A stretch of 34,813 bases of DNA. Source: an uncultured Clostridia bacterium. Lineage in GTDB: Bacteria > Bacillota > Clostridia > Christensenellales > UBA1242. The notes below the pieces were generated by a model. That model was not told where the DNA came from and did not search any database. It worked only from the letters and a program-made list of their open reading frames with translations. Below are positions 1 to 7,693 of the stretch, piece by piece (the first letter of the stretch is position 1; every line of letters starts with the position of its first letter). The translations under genes were made by a program, and so were the position numbers. Where the stretch lies: positions 1 through 34,813 of the forward strand of contig CALKLQ010000022.1 in the NCBI GenBank assembly GCA_937992055.1. Reading direction: 5' to 3'.

Positions 1-232
1 AAAACTTGCCACAGGCAACTTTTCTTTACGCGTCGCCCCTTCCGCCCCTGCCAAAAAATAATTCTTTCTAATAAGCCTTTTCACTTAGGTTTATTTTTTT
101 ATTCCTTTCTTGGAATCGAACCCCACGGGTTCGAGGCTGTCGCCCTGACCGCGACAAGTCGCTCCCGGCTTTGGCTAAAAACTTGCCACAGGCAACTTTT
201 CTTTACGCGTCGCCCCTTCCGCCCCTGCCAAA
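1..232. repeat. GC-rich tandem repeat, 177-bp period, cut by window start
   Basis: Bases 1-55 and 178-232 are identical, so about 1.3 units of a 177-bp tandem repeat are visible and more may lie to the left. Much of the unit is strikingly GC-rich against AT-rich surroundings. It holds small perfect hairpins: TTGCC/GGCAA (7-19 and again 184-196), CGAACCC/GGGTTCG (about 118-134) and GTCGC/GCGAC (about 139-155). A diverged copy of unit positions about 48-125 recurs at 1752-1832. No convincing gene lies in it. It behaves like an interspersed palindromic repeat; I do not recognise a named family. Confidence 0.75.
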
Positions 233-808
233 CGTTGCTAAACTTGAACCAACTAATGGTTTAATTATTATAATTTCAACGTTTTGCTTTTCTGCATATT
301 CGATGGTCTTTTTTGTCCCACCACTTTTCCCATCAAATAATGCTATGCCAAGTGAAGAGGAATTTACCATAAAGTTATTTCTCTCTTGCATACACCCATC
401 TACATAATAGTTATAAATACATCGCACACCATCAAGTTGTGACAAAACTTTGTTATATCTTATTTTGTCCTTCTCATGCCATTTGCATGATTGATTTTTA
501 CATGGCAAAGCCCCAACCAGTTTTATGTGAGAATATTGCTTTTTCAATTCAAGCACAATTTCAGCGCAAATGATATCAAACCCCAATGCCATTCCACAAA
601 GAAATGTATCATAACCACGCTTTATTACTCTTTCAATTTCATGTTTTATTTTCTCTTTCATAGCCAAGCATCTCACATCTTTTTCATTAAAGCCCCAAGG
701 ACATTTTTGTGGTCTGTATCCTGTGAAAAAACAAACTTTTGAGTTTAAAGATACAATAAAATCATTATTTTTTTTCTTTGTGTTTTTTAATAAATTTTTT
801 TCAATCAT
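203..808 (-). CDS. SLOG-domain protein, YpsA/DUF1273-like
   Basis: A 201-residue cytosolic protein of the YpsA-like SLOG (Rossmann-type nucleotide or ligand-binding) group. Visible are FFTGYRP near residues 27-33, GMALGFD near 72-78 and the glycine-rich GKSGGTKKT near 160, in the order expected for the family. The biochemical role is not established; SLOG proteins are generally thought to bind nucleotide-derived ligands. I chose the ATG at 808 because AAGGA lies 8 bases upstream; a TTG at 853 has no such signal. The last nine residues (FGRGGRGDA) are encoded by the GC-rich repeat at 178-232, so the natural stop seems to have been lost to a repeat insertion. It is divergent from an HTH gene, whose product may control it. 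Confidence 0.85.
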   Translation of the reverse strand: MIEKNLLKNTKKKNNDFIVSLNSKVCFFTGYRPQKCPWGFNEKDVRCLAMKEKIKHEIERVIKRGYDTFLCGMALGFDIICAEIVLELKKQYSHIKLVGALPCKNQSCKWHEKDKIRYNKVLSQLDGVRCIYNYYVDGCMQERNNFMVNSSSLGIALFDGKSGGTKKTIEYAEKQNVEIIIIKPLVGSSLATFGRGGRGDA

Positions 809-837
809 TATGCTTTTCCTTATTATTCGGGTTTTCA

Positions 838-850
838 CTATATAATATAG
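838..850. promoter_or_regulatory. Perfect 13-bp palindrome in the divergent SLOG/HTH promoter
   Basis: CTATATAATATAG is a perfect palindrome around a central A. On the minus strand it contains TATATT, the likely -10 box of the SLOG gene, so a protein bound here would block that promoter. An exact second copy lies at 1357-1369 in the duplicated unit. It is a plausible operator for the neighbouring HTH regulators, but this is inference. Confidence 0.4.
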
Positions 851-956
851 CAAAAAAAAATTAAAAACAGCACTTATTTTCGTCTTTTCCTTAAATAGTT
901 GGGCACAATATGTCGGTTATGATTATATCGTGAAAACTGAAGTATGGAGAAATAAA

Positions 957-1205
957 ATGAAATTAAATATAGCATTTGCAAAAAGAGTGAAAGAATTGTT
1001 GAAAGAAAAAGACATGACACAATATAAGTTGGCACAAGACACAGGAATATATCAAAGCACAATGAGTGATATTTTAAATTGCAAATATCAAACTCCAAAT
1101 TTTAAAAATATGGCTCTTATTATAAACGCACTTGGAGTTTCACTTGCAGAATTTTTTGATAGTCCAATTTTTAATTTCGCAACACTTGAAATTGAAGAAA
1201 AATAA
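957..1205 (+). CDS. Cro/C1-type HTH regulator, copy 1
   Basis: An 82-residue protein that is essentially one helix-turn-helix domain of the Cro/C1 (HTH_3/XRE) family: MTQYKLAQDTGIYQSTMSDI forms the HTH and LIINALGVSLAEFF the following helices. It should bind DNA as a small dimeric repressor. The ATG at 957 has GGAGA 6 bases upstream. A GTG at 930 would add nine residues; it lacks a Shine-Dalgarno sequence but has TATGAT 6 bases before it, so it could be a leaderless start. It is divergent from the SLOG gene and is one of two tandem paralogues, 82 of 91 residues identical when both are read from the GTG. Confidence 0.85.
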   Translation: MKLNIAFAKRVKELLKEKDMTQYKLAQDTGIYQSTMSDILNCKYQTPNFKNMALIINALGVSLAEFFDSPIFNFATLEIEEK

Positions 1206-1223
1206 AGCAGGGTTAAAGTTGGG

Positions 1224-1328
1224 TTATCCTTGCCCTGTATACTTTAAAAAACAAACTTGTGCGTTTAAAAATATAATTAAATCTTTAATTTTCTTCTTTG
1301 TGTTTTTTAATAAATATTTTTCAATCAT
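1224..1328 (-). pseudogene. Truncated duplicate of the SLOG gene start
   Basis: The second unit preserves a 34-codon reading frame starting MIEKYLLKNTKKK, matching the SLOG N-terminus MIEKNLLKNTKKK and continuing as far as the VCF motif. It then leaves homology before the FTGYRP motif and stops. It lacks the whole SLOG fold and is a by-product of the duplication. Its upstream palindrome and a weakened Shine-Dalgarno (GGAAAA) are retained, so a short transcript may still be made. Confidence 0.75.
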
Positions 1329-1475
1329 TATGCTTTTCCATATATTCGGGTTTTCACTATATAATATAGCATAAAAATTTAAAAATAACAACTAATTTTC
1401 GGCTTTTCCTTAAATATTTGAACACATTATGTCGGTTATGATTATATCGTGAAAACTGAAGTAGAAAAAAATAAA

Positions 1476-1724
1476 ATGGAATTAAATAAAGCATTTGCAA
1501 AAAGAGTGAAAGAATTGCTGAAAGAAAAAGACATGACACAATATATGTTGGCACAAGATATAGGAATGTATCAAAGCACAATGAGTGATATTCTAAATTG
1601 CAAATATCAAACCCCAAATTTTAAAAACATGGCTCTTATTATAAGGGCACTTGGAGTTTCACTTGCTGAATTTTTTGATAGTCCAATTTTTAATTTCGCA
1701 ATGCTTGAAATTGAAGAAAAATAA
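1476..1724 (+). CDS. Cro/C1-type HTH regulator, copy 2
   Basis: Paralogue of the gene at 957, product of the tandem duplication. The 82-residue frame is intact and the HTH (residues about 20-45) is conserved, with changes such as K to M, T to I and I to M in or near the recognition region. Upstream of the ATG the GGAGA of copy 1 has become AGAAA, so ordinary ribosome binding looks weaker. An in-frame GTG at 1449 is the alternative start, as in copy 1. The intact frame suggests it is still used, possibly with altered DNA specificity. Confidence 0.8.
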   Translation: MELNKAFAKRVKELLKEKDMTQYMLAQDIGMYQSTMSDILNCKYQTPNFKNMALIIRALGVSLAEFFDSPIFNFAMLEIEEK

Positions 1725-1751
1725 AGCAGGGTTGAAGTCAGGTTATCCTTG

Positions 1752-1832
1752 CCCTGCCAAAAAAAATTCTTTCTAATAAGCCTTTTCCTTTGGGTTTATT
1801 TTTTTTATCCCTTTCCTGAAATTGAACCCAAG
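1752..1832. repeat. Diverged copy of the repeat at 48-125
   Basis: The stretch following the second HTH gene matches positions about 48-125 of the 177-bp repeat with several substitutions, from CCCTGCCAAAA through TTCTTTCTAATAAGCC to GAACCC. The GC-rich portion is missing. The rest of 1833-1961 is AT-rich and shows nothing. Confidence 0.7.
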
Positions 1833-1961
1833 GGCGGTTGGTCTTCATCTTTTTTTAACCTTTATTAATTTTTATTTACAGTTTATTTTTCATTTCAACA
1901 CAAAAACTTAATAAAATAATTTTTTTAACTTAAATTGAAAAAAAAGGAAAAATCAAAAAAA

Positions 1962-2588
1962 TTATTTTTTATCTTTAATAATAGGCTTTGGTCTTACTAT
2001 TTTAATGATTATTAATGCTATGGAAATTCCAGCTAAAATCGTTGTTACCGCTACTATTGCTGTGTAATTCACCCCTTTAACCTTCAAGACAGAAGTCTTG
2101 ACATAAAATGTATATATTGTTCCGTTTTCTTGAAAACTAATTTGAGTGAACTCTTTTTTATTGTCAAATCCATCTAAAATTCTGACCTTAACGCCCTTTT
2201 CCAATCTTCTTATTGGAGTCAAATCATCAGTTGTTTTATAAAGGTCACAATCCACGGCAATCTCAGCATTAGTTTCTAAAACCTTAACAGGCGACTTTTC
2301 ATTATTATTTATTACTAGCGTTTTTAAAATATAGCCAACTTGTCCCTCAATGTCCATGGTATAAAACTCATTTTCTTCACCATTTATTTCCACGACATCA
2401 TGTAAAGAAAAAGTTTTCAATGTCACACTTTCAAGTTCTGTTTGTGAAAGAGAAAAAATGTCCTTAGTAGAATAAACACTTGCAGAATTATATATTACTC
2501 TAGCTTCAAATGGAAACGAGTCGTCAGCAAACACAACACCTACTGGAAAAAACAATACGATTAAAAGTAATAATAGTAATTTTTTCAT
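1962..2588 (-). CDS. Secreted, C-terminally anchored SH3-like protein
   Basis: A 208-residue protein starting MKKLLLLLLIVLFF...VFA, a clear signal peptide, followed by two similar all-beta stretches (about residues 27-95 and 105-170) that read like bacterial SH3-type modules with GYILK and YVKTSVLKV endings. A transmembrane segment (about 175-195) and a short basic tail (RPKPIIKDKK) follow. It should sit on the outer face of the membrane, perhaps touching the wall; the ligand is unknown. The ATG at 2588 starts the signal peptide. No Shine-Dalgarno is visible, but a -10 box lies 6 bases upstream; an ATG at 2642 also lacks one. It is monocistronic. Confidence 0.75.
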   Translation of the reverse strand: MKKLLLLLLIVLFFPVGVVFADDSFPFEARVIYNSASVYSTKDIFSLSQTELESVTLKTFSLHDVVEINGEENEFYTMDIEGQVGYILKTLVINNNEKSPVKVLETNAEIAVDCDLYKTTDDLTPIRRLEKGVKVRILDGFDNKKEFTQISFQENGTIYTFYVKTSVLKVKGVNYTAIVAVTTILAGISIALIIIKIVRPKPIIKDKK

Positions 2589-2594
2589 ACTATG

Positions 2595-2623
2595 ATTATA
2601 AAACAAATTTAAATTTTTGAAAA
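2595..2623 (-). promoter_or_regulatory. Predicted promoter giving a leaderless mRNA
   Basis: Minus strand: TTTTCA (2623-2618), 17-bp spacer, TATAAT (2600-2595). The -10 ends 6 bases before the ATG at 2588, placing the predicted +1 on the A of the start codon. Confidence 0.5.
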
Positions 2624-2716
2624 GATATTTTGTTAAAATCATTGAGATTTATTTAAATAAATAAAAATTTAAATTATTAATTTATTTAAAATCATTAAAG
2701 CACTTTATAACAAATA

Positions 2717-2748
2717 AATAACTTAATTTTGTTAAACATTAAGTTATT
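2717..2748 (-). terminator. Hairpin terminator overlapping the helD stop codon
   Basis: Perfect 11-bp arms AATAACTTAAT and ATTAAGTTATT with a 10-base loop; the upstream arm contains the helD stop codon. The T-tract after it on the minus strand is short and interrupted, so efficiency is uncertain. Confidence 0.55.
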
Positions 2749-4700
2749 GAGCTAAATACAACAAGTTTATGCAGAGCTCTGGTAGATGAAAGATAAAGCG
2801 CATTTTTTTCAAGATTATTTGTTGGAGTATTCATAACAACAATTACCGCATCAAACTCCAAACCCTTAGCAAAACATAGCGGAATCAAATTTAATTTACA
2901 AAGCATATCACTCTTTCCATCGACATAGTTAAGCTCCTCCATTTCGCCCAAAATCATATATAAATTATCACACATTTTTTTTGTTGGTGCGATAATTGCT
3001 ATGCTTTCAAATTTAGAAGACAATTCTTCAATCTTTTCTAGAAGTTGTCTTTTGTAATCATCTACTTTAACAATTTCAACATCTTCTCCCCTTCTCATAA
3101 CATTTTGGAAATGTTGACCAATAATATTTTGGGAAAATTCACTTATTTGAATTGTAGAACGATAGCCTTTATTCAAACTCACTAAACCGCAATTTTCAAA
3201 CATGTTCTTCAATTCATTTAAATATATATCATCAAGCTTTTTATATAAGCATTGATTTATATCACCTAAAATAGTCTTTTTACATTTATAGACCTCATTG
3301 AACAACATAAAACTAAGCGGAGAATAGTCTTGCATCTCATCAACCAAAAGATGTTTAACATTCATTTGAAGCTTCATTCCAAAAATTTGATTTTTAATAT
3401 AGACCAGTGCCGTTGCATCTTCAAAGCCCACATTTGCGCGGTTGAAAGAAATGCCAATGCTATACAAAAAGTCCTCATATATTGTCAAAATGTCACTTGT
3501 TTTAAGCATACTATATAGAACCTCTTTAAGTCTTGGAAGCACCAATTCCTGCTTTTCCTCGGTCATTTCAAGCCTATCTAAAATATATTCACTCATCCAC
3601 TGTAGTCTAAGATAAATAGGTTTGTCTTTATAACTTTCATAAAACAATTTATCAAGCATTTCTTTTTCAAGAACAATATCCTGAAACTTAAGTGTGCGAG
3701 ATTCAAAACAATTTTGTGCAAAAAGATTTATATAGGTTTGCAAGTTTTTAGCAAACTCAAAACTCTCTTTATATGAAACAAGATTGACATAATCTTTATT
3801 TTCAAAATTTAAAATCTTTTCAGTCATGTCATCATAACTAGAAAAGGAAATTCCTTCAAGTTCATTCCTTAAAAAGTTAGAGTAGGAAATCTGAGCTATG
3901 TTATTTTCGCAAAGCTCGGGCAAAACCCCATTTATGTAACTAGAGAAAAGATTGTTTGGTGATATAATCAAAATGTCATCTGCTTTTAAAGTATCCCTAT
4001 ATTTATAAAGCAAATATGCCACTCTATGAAGAGCAATCGAGGTCTTGCCGCTTCCAGCAACACCTTGCACTATAAGTGTGTCGTAATCTTCATTCCTAAT
4101 AATTTGGTTTTGTGATTTTTGTATTGTGGCAACAATATTTTTCATTTTAGTATTAGCACTTTTTGCAAGTTCTTGTTGCAATATTTCATCATCAATTTTG
4201 ATATCGGAATCAAAATAATACTTTAATTGCGAGTTTTCAATTTTGTACTGTCTTTTTAAGGTTATCTCTCCCTCAATCTTTCCTTGAGGCGCAAGATAAA
4301 ATGCCCTTCCCTTGTCAAAATCATAAAACATCGAGCTAATGGGCGCACGCCAATCAACAACAAGCAGTTCAGTCTTTTTAAAAACAGCTCCAAGTCCAAT
4401 ATAAAACGGAAGTGACTCACTATTTCCTTGGGAGAAATCAATTCTTGCAAAATATGGATTGTTGCGTTGTCTAGTTAGCTTTTGTTTAATGTTTTCGAGC
4501 TTGTCAAGTTTTTCATCTTCATCCTCCACTATTTGCCAGTGCGAAGCAAGTTCTTCTGAATCCATACCATATCTTTCATCTTGTATATTTTGTTGTATAT
4601 ATTCAATTTTTTTTAATGAGGTATCTATCAAATTAGAGGTGTTGACAATAGCATTATCAAGCGCAAATAAAACCTCTTTCAAATATTGTTCTTCTTCCAT
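2739..4700 (-). CDS. helD: HelD-type RNA polymerase-recycling helicase
   Basis: A 653-residue superfamily 1 ATPase of the UvrD/Rep-like HelD branch, which in Gram-positives binds stalled RNA polymerase and uses ATP to release it from DNA. Seen are an N-terminal coiled coil (1-80) leading to NNPYFARIDF, the HelD-typical VVDWRAPISSMFYDF (114-128), Walker A GVAGSGKTS (213-221), Walker B with DEMQD (454-458), GYRST, and a late AKGLEFDAVIV helicase motif with the C-terminal SSTRALHKLVV. Length is slightly below that of Bacillus HelD. The ATG at 4700 has AGGAG four bases upstream; the in-frame TTG at 4721 is less likely. Monocistronic. Confidence 0.93.
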   Translation of the reverse strand: MEEEQYLKEVLFALDNAIVNTSNLIDTSLKKIEYIQQNIQDERYGMDSEELASHWQIVEDEDEKLDKLENIKQKLTRQRNNPYFARIDFSQGNSESLPFYIGLGAVFKKTELLVVDWRAPISSMFYDFDKGRAFYLAPQGKIEGEITLKRQYKIENSQLKYYFDSDIKIDDEILQQELAKSANTKMKNIVATIQKSQNQIIRNEDYDTLIVQGVAGSGKTSIALHRVAYLLYKYRDTLKADDILIISPNNLFSSYINGVLPELCENNIAQISYSNFLRNELEGISFSSYDDMTEKILNFENKDYVNLVSYKESFEFAKNLQTYINLFAQNCFESRTLKFQDIVLEKEMLDKLFYESYKDKPIYLRLQWMSEYILDRLEMTEEKQELVLPRLKEVLYSMLKTSDILTIYEDFLYSIGISFNRANVGFEDATALVYIKNQIFGMKLQMNVKHLLVDEMQDYSPLSFMLFNEVYKCKKTILGDINQCLYKKLDDIYLNELKNMFENCGLVSLNKGYRSTIQISEFSQNIIGQHFQNVMRRGEDVEIVKVDDYKRQLLEKIEELSSKFESIAIIAPTKKMCDNLYMILGEMEELNYVDGKSDMLCKLNLIPLCFAKGLEFDAVIVVMNTPTNNLEKNALYLSSTRALHKLVVFSSIT

Positions 4701-4815
4701 TTTTCTCCTTTTTATAACCAATCGAAGCTCTATTATTTTTTATGTTAAATATAAACTAAGTTTGGTCGTTTATCTCTTTTTCTGAGTATAAAAGTATTGT
4801 GAAAACTATTAAAAA

Positions 4816-5976
4816 TCATTTATATTCAACCACTTTAAATTCTTGATTTTTATTTTTAGCGCAAACGCAATTTTCCCCTCCGTTATAAACGGCGAATGTT
4901 TCCATGTTTTGCTCTTTTAAATCAAAATTTTTAGCATTTTTAAAACTTGCTTTAATGAAAAAATCATTTTGAATTATATTTTTTTGAAGCACAAATGAGT
5001 TTTTAATGCCAAAAGGTTCGCCTTGAATAATTTCAAGAAAAACCTTTTCAATAAAACTTCCAAACCCTTGGAAATATACCTCACCATAAAGTTTTAATCT
5101 GCCATTTAAATTATAGCTCATTTCATAACTAAAATAGCCAGTTTCAGGCACATACTTAATAAAAATAGAACTAAAAGTATTATCTAATCTAAATGTTTGC
5201 ACCTTTGTGACATCTCCACTTGTCACTGAATCTTTTAAATAGCTAACCCCTCCTTGTTTATAAAACTCTTCCTCGCGTTTATAAGTGCTAACATTGCCTT
5301 GAGGGTCTTCAATAGTTTTAGTTGCGGTTACTATGGTTTTTACATAGGAATTTACTCCACTTCCAACTTCTGTTTGCGAAACCTGTCTAGAAAGACATAC
5401 TTTATTATTGTTTTCGCTATAGTTTTTGGTTTCTGCTTGAATATCATCTGCCAAACCGGCCTTTTGGACAATTCTAACACTATATACTCCACCATTAGAT
5501 TTTTCTATTGTAATTTCATTATCCATTTTCAGTCCAACTTCAAAAATGAGTTTGTCAACATCTGAATCAGAATTATAAATTAAATTACGTGAAAAGCAAT
5601 CTATATAAGACACATTGTATTTCTTTCCTGAAATCAGTTCATTTACCTTATAGTTTTTCAATTGGTCGTACTGAAAAAGAGCTATACTTTCACCCTTATC
5701 AAACATATCAATAGTCGCAATTGAATCTCTAAGTGCATTCGATAAAAAATGTGTATTAGCATCATTTTCTAATATTTCGAATAATGACTCATCCTTGTTT
5801 TTTGTCATTATTTCAAGCATAGACTTATTTGAATTTTCAAGGTCATAATAATATTGCCAAATATCATATGAACTCTGTTTTGTAGTTAATTTTTTTGTGG
5901 AATTAGAATCATCTAAACAACCCACAAATAAAAAGCTACAAATTAAAAGCAAAAGGGCATTAAAAAATTTTTTCAT
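4816..5976 (-). CDS. Lipoprotein of unknown function
   Basis: A 386-residue protein with a lipoprotein signal peptide: MKKFF, a hydrophobic core and a lipobox ending FVGC with Cys20, followed by a polar linker (LDDSNSTKK). The mature part is mixed alpha then mostly beta (many alternating polar/hydrophobic strands between about 140 and 350) with a CVCAKN motif near the C-terminus. I recognise no family or catalytic motif. It should be tethered to the outer membrane face. The ATG has GGAGG 4-5 bases upstream. It stands alone, with its own promoter at 6000-6028. Confidence 0.8.
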   Translation of the reverse strand: MKKFFNALLLLICSFLFVGCLDDSNSTKKLTTKQSSYDIWQYYYDLENSNKSMLEIMTKNKDESLFEILENDANTHFLSNALRDSIATIDMFDKGESIALFQYDQLKNYKVNELISGKKYNVSYIDCFSRNLIYNSDSDVDKLIFEVGLKMDNEITIEKSNGGVYSVRIVQKAGLADDIQAETKNYSENNNKVCLSRQVSQTEVGSGVNSYVKTIVTATKTIEDPQGNVSTYKREEEFYKQGGVSYLKDSVTSGDVTKVQTFRLDNTFSSIFIKYVPETGYFSYEMSYNLNGRLKLYGEVYFQGFGSFIEKVFLEIIQGEPFGIKNSFVLQKNIIQNDFFIKASFKNAKNFDLKEQNMETFAVYNGGENCVCAKNKNQEFKVVEYK

Positions 5977-5999
5977 TTTCCCTCCATTTATTGATTTTT

Positions 6000-6028
6000 A
6001 TTATAACAAAACATAAATGATTTGTGCA
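6000..6028 (-). promoter_or_regulatory. Promoter of the lipoprotein gene at 5976
   Basis: Minus strand: TGCACA (6028-6023), 17-bp spacer, TATAAT (6005-6000). This leaves a short leader containing the GGAGG ribosome binding site. Confidence 0.5.
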
Positions 6029-6194
6029 AATAAGTTAAATATAATTGGCATTTAAATTTTATTAATTATAATCGCAGGCGAAAAATATTTTGCTTTAATT
6101 TAAATCAATAAAAAAAGTTTTAATTTAAATAAAGCATAATACTTTAGTTGCATTTTTATTTTTTTTATTTTAAAATTAAAAAAAAGGTGAAAAT

Positions 6195-6956
6195 ATGGGA
6201 AATTTTATCAACCTCTCAAAAGAAGGCGAATGCAATTATATTGCACTAACTGAAAAACCATTTGAAAAAGTTTTAGCAATTGAAAAGAAAATCAGTTTGC
6301 ATAGATTCAGCTTTGTAAAAAGATATCGAACTAATCAAGTATTTTATGATACAAGCACCAATTTGCTGGAAAAAGCTGGAATAGTACTAAGCAAAGTAAG
6401 CACCCCTGAAAAAACATATTTTATGGTTGAAAGGCAATCTTTTTTGCCAAAAACTTTTTCTAGAAGAAATGAACAGGTATTTATTCACGAAGTTGGCATC
6501 CGAGACAAAGTTTCCGATCATGCCTTTTATTTAGTAGATGGCATTAAATCTCTCTTTACCACACAATTTACAATAGACCTTGAAAATGTATTAAAAAATA
6601 TATTCCCTAAAATAATAGTTAGCTCAGATGTTGCAAAATACAATGTTTTAAGTGGTGGCGGGTTTAAGGCAATTTTACTTTTTAAAGATGTGAAAATAAA
6701 AAATTTGGAAACAAAACGTAAGGCTGCCAACAAGTTGTTGAATGTGTCAATTGATTGTCCTGAAACCTACATGACGGCTTTCAAATATTTTAACCAACAA
6801 ATAGACAAGTACTGCAAAGAACTTGTTCCTTTTGACGAATCTCTCTATGATTATGCACACAGAGTAACAAAGCCCCTACCACAAAAAAAACTGACAAAGG
6901 AAGAAAAACAGCAACTTAAAAATAAAAATAAAAAAATTGAGGAAACTATAGAATAA
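6195..6956 (+). CDS. CYTH-like (triphosphate tunnel) domain protein
   Basis: A 253-residue cytosolic protein. The segment FYDTSTNLLEKAGIVLSKV (near residues 50-68), followed by YFMVERQ, strongly recalls the tunnel-forming strands of CYTH domains, which bind triphosphates or polyphosphate. The usual N-terminal ExExK signature is not clean here (TEKPFEKV at about 19-26), so catalysis is doubtful. The C-terminus (about 225-253) is a very lysine-rich tail, LTKEEKQQLKNKNKK. It might bind an anionic ligand such as polyphosphate or RNA, but that is inference. AGGTG lies upstream of the ATG. It is followed by a separately promoted gene. Confidence 0.6.
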   Translation: MGNFINLSKEGECNYIALTEKPFEKVLAIEKKISLHRFSFVKRYRTNQVFYDTSTNLLEKAGIVLSKVSTPEKTYFMVERQSFLPKTFSRRNEQVFIHEVGIRDKVSDHAFYLVDGIKSLFTTQFTIDLENVLKNIFPKIIVSSDVAKYNVLSGGGFKAILLFKDVKIKNLETKRKAANKLLNVSIDCPETYMTAFKYFNQQIDKYCKELVPFDESLYDYAHRVTKPLPQKKLTKEEKQQLKNKNKKIEETIE

Positions 6957-6971
6957 AAATTCAAAAAGAAC

Positions 6972-7000
6972 TTGAAATTTGTCGAATTTTGGGTTATACT
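6972..7000 (+). promoter_or_regulatory. Promoter of the DUF2188 gene
   Basis: TTGAAA (6972-6977), exactly 17 bp, TATACT (6995-7000). A good vegetative-type promoter with TAAGGAG close to the start at 7025. Confidence 0.65.
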
Positions 7001-7024
7001 TAATTTAATTTTAAGGAGAAAAAA

Positions 7025-7627
7025 ATGTTGGAATTTTTAAAAACATATTGGTATTTTATTGTGGCTGGACTTTTAGTCATTGTTGTAATTGTATTTTGGG
7101 CTATTGAAATACACAATTCTAAAAAAACAAAATCAAGCATTGAGGAACTTGAACTTGAAAATCAAGAACTTGATGAACAGTTAGAAGACAAAACAACTAA
7201 AAATGAAAGTAAAGATGAAGTAAAAGAGGAACAAGAAACCCCTAAAAAATCTAATAAATCCGCTAAAACTCAATCTGAAAAGCAAGCTGAAGAACAAACT
7301 GAAAAGCAACAAAAAGAACTTGATAACACAGATGAGCAAAAAGAGGAAAATAAAAAGGATAAAGAAGAGAATAAAGAGGATAAACAAACTTCTAAACCCC
7401 CTGCAAAAGCAAAATATAGTGTTTCTTATGACAAAGATAAAAAAGATTGGGTTGTAAAAAAAGCAGGCAGCGAAAGAGCAACAAAAAGATGTAAAACAAA
7501 AAAAGAGGCAATGGAGACTATTGAAAAGCTTTCTGCACATAATGAAATTAATATTTCTGTCAAGAAAAAAGATGGCAAGTTTCAAAAACTAGATAATGCA
7601 AAAAAATCAACCGCTAAGAAAAATTAA
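7025..7627 (+). CDS. Membrane-anchored DUF2188 protein
   Basis: A 200-residue protein in three parts: one N-terminal membrane helix (residues about 8-29, no cleavage site, so an anchor), a long Lys/Glu/Gln-rich linker predicted as coiled coil or disordered (about 35-135), and a C-terminal DUF2188 domain (about 137-190). The last has the family pattern YSVSYD...WVVKKAGSERATKRCKTKKEAMETIEKL...DGKF. DUF2188 is a small domain of unknown function. The acidic/basic linker may be repetitive by composition rather than by unit. It has its own promoter and a strong terminator directly after the stop. Confidence 0.8.
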   Translation: MLEFLKTYWYFIVAGLLVIVVIVFWAIEIHNSKKTKSSIEELELENQELDEQLEDKTTKNESKDEVKEEQETPKKSNKSAKTQSEKQAEEQTEKQQKELDNTDEQKEENKKDKEENKEDKQTSKPPAKAKYSVSYDKDKKDWVVKKAGSERATKRCKTKKEAMETIEKLSAHNEINISVKKKDGKFQKLDNAKKSTAKKN

Positions 7628-7652
7628 AACCAGGAATTCCCTGGTTTTTTTT
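7628..7652 (+). terminator. Intrinsic terminator after the DUF2188 gene
   Basis: Arms AACCAGG/CCTGGTT, 5-base loop AATTC, then eight T. It lies between convergent genes. Confidence 0.9.
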
Positions 7653-7693
7653 GTCAATAAAAAATAACGCACTTAGTTTGAAAAAATATATCT

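Larger units (their letters stand above)
714..1755. repeat. Tandem direct duplication of ~520 bp
   Basis: Unit 1 is about 714-1234 and unit 2 about 1235-1755, offset 519-521 bp. Each unit carries, in order, the 5' coding end of the SLOG gene (minus), the divergent promoter with the CTATATAATATAG palindrome, and a complete HTH gene followed by a GCAGGG...CCCTG inverted repeat. The boundary falls inside the SLOG gene, so only unit 1 adjoins the full gene. Substitutions are scattered through both units, so the duplication is not very recent. Confidence 0.9.

Noticed and set aside
60..180. Possible tRNA on the minus strand (GGTTCGATTCC resembles a T-loop)
   Set aside because: The flanking bases do not form a T-stem and no acceptor, D or anticodon arm can be drawn; the motif belongs to the repeat's own hairpin.
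171..407. Plus-strand open frame of 78 codons
   Set aside because: It begins in the repeat, lies antisense to the SLOG gene and has no ribosome binding site.
1199..1236. AAAGCAGG after both HTH genes as further copies of element A/B
   Set aside because: Only this one block matches; the other blocks and their spacing are missing, so chance is likely.
203..4700. Complete defence system formed by SLOG, HTH and HelD genes
   Set aside because: HelD is a housekeeping-type RNA polymerase factor with a separate transcription unit, and no effector gene accompanies the SLOG gene.
7181..7585. Minus-strand frame antisense to the DUF2188 gene
   Set aside because: A low-complexity Phe/Leu shadow of the Lys/Glu-rich linker; no start signal.
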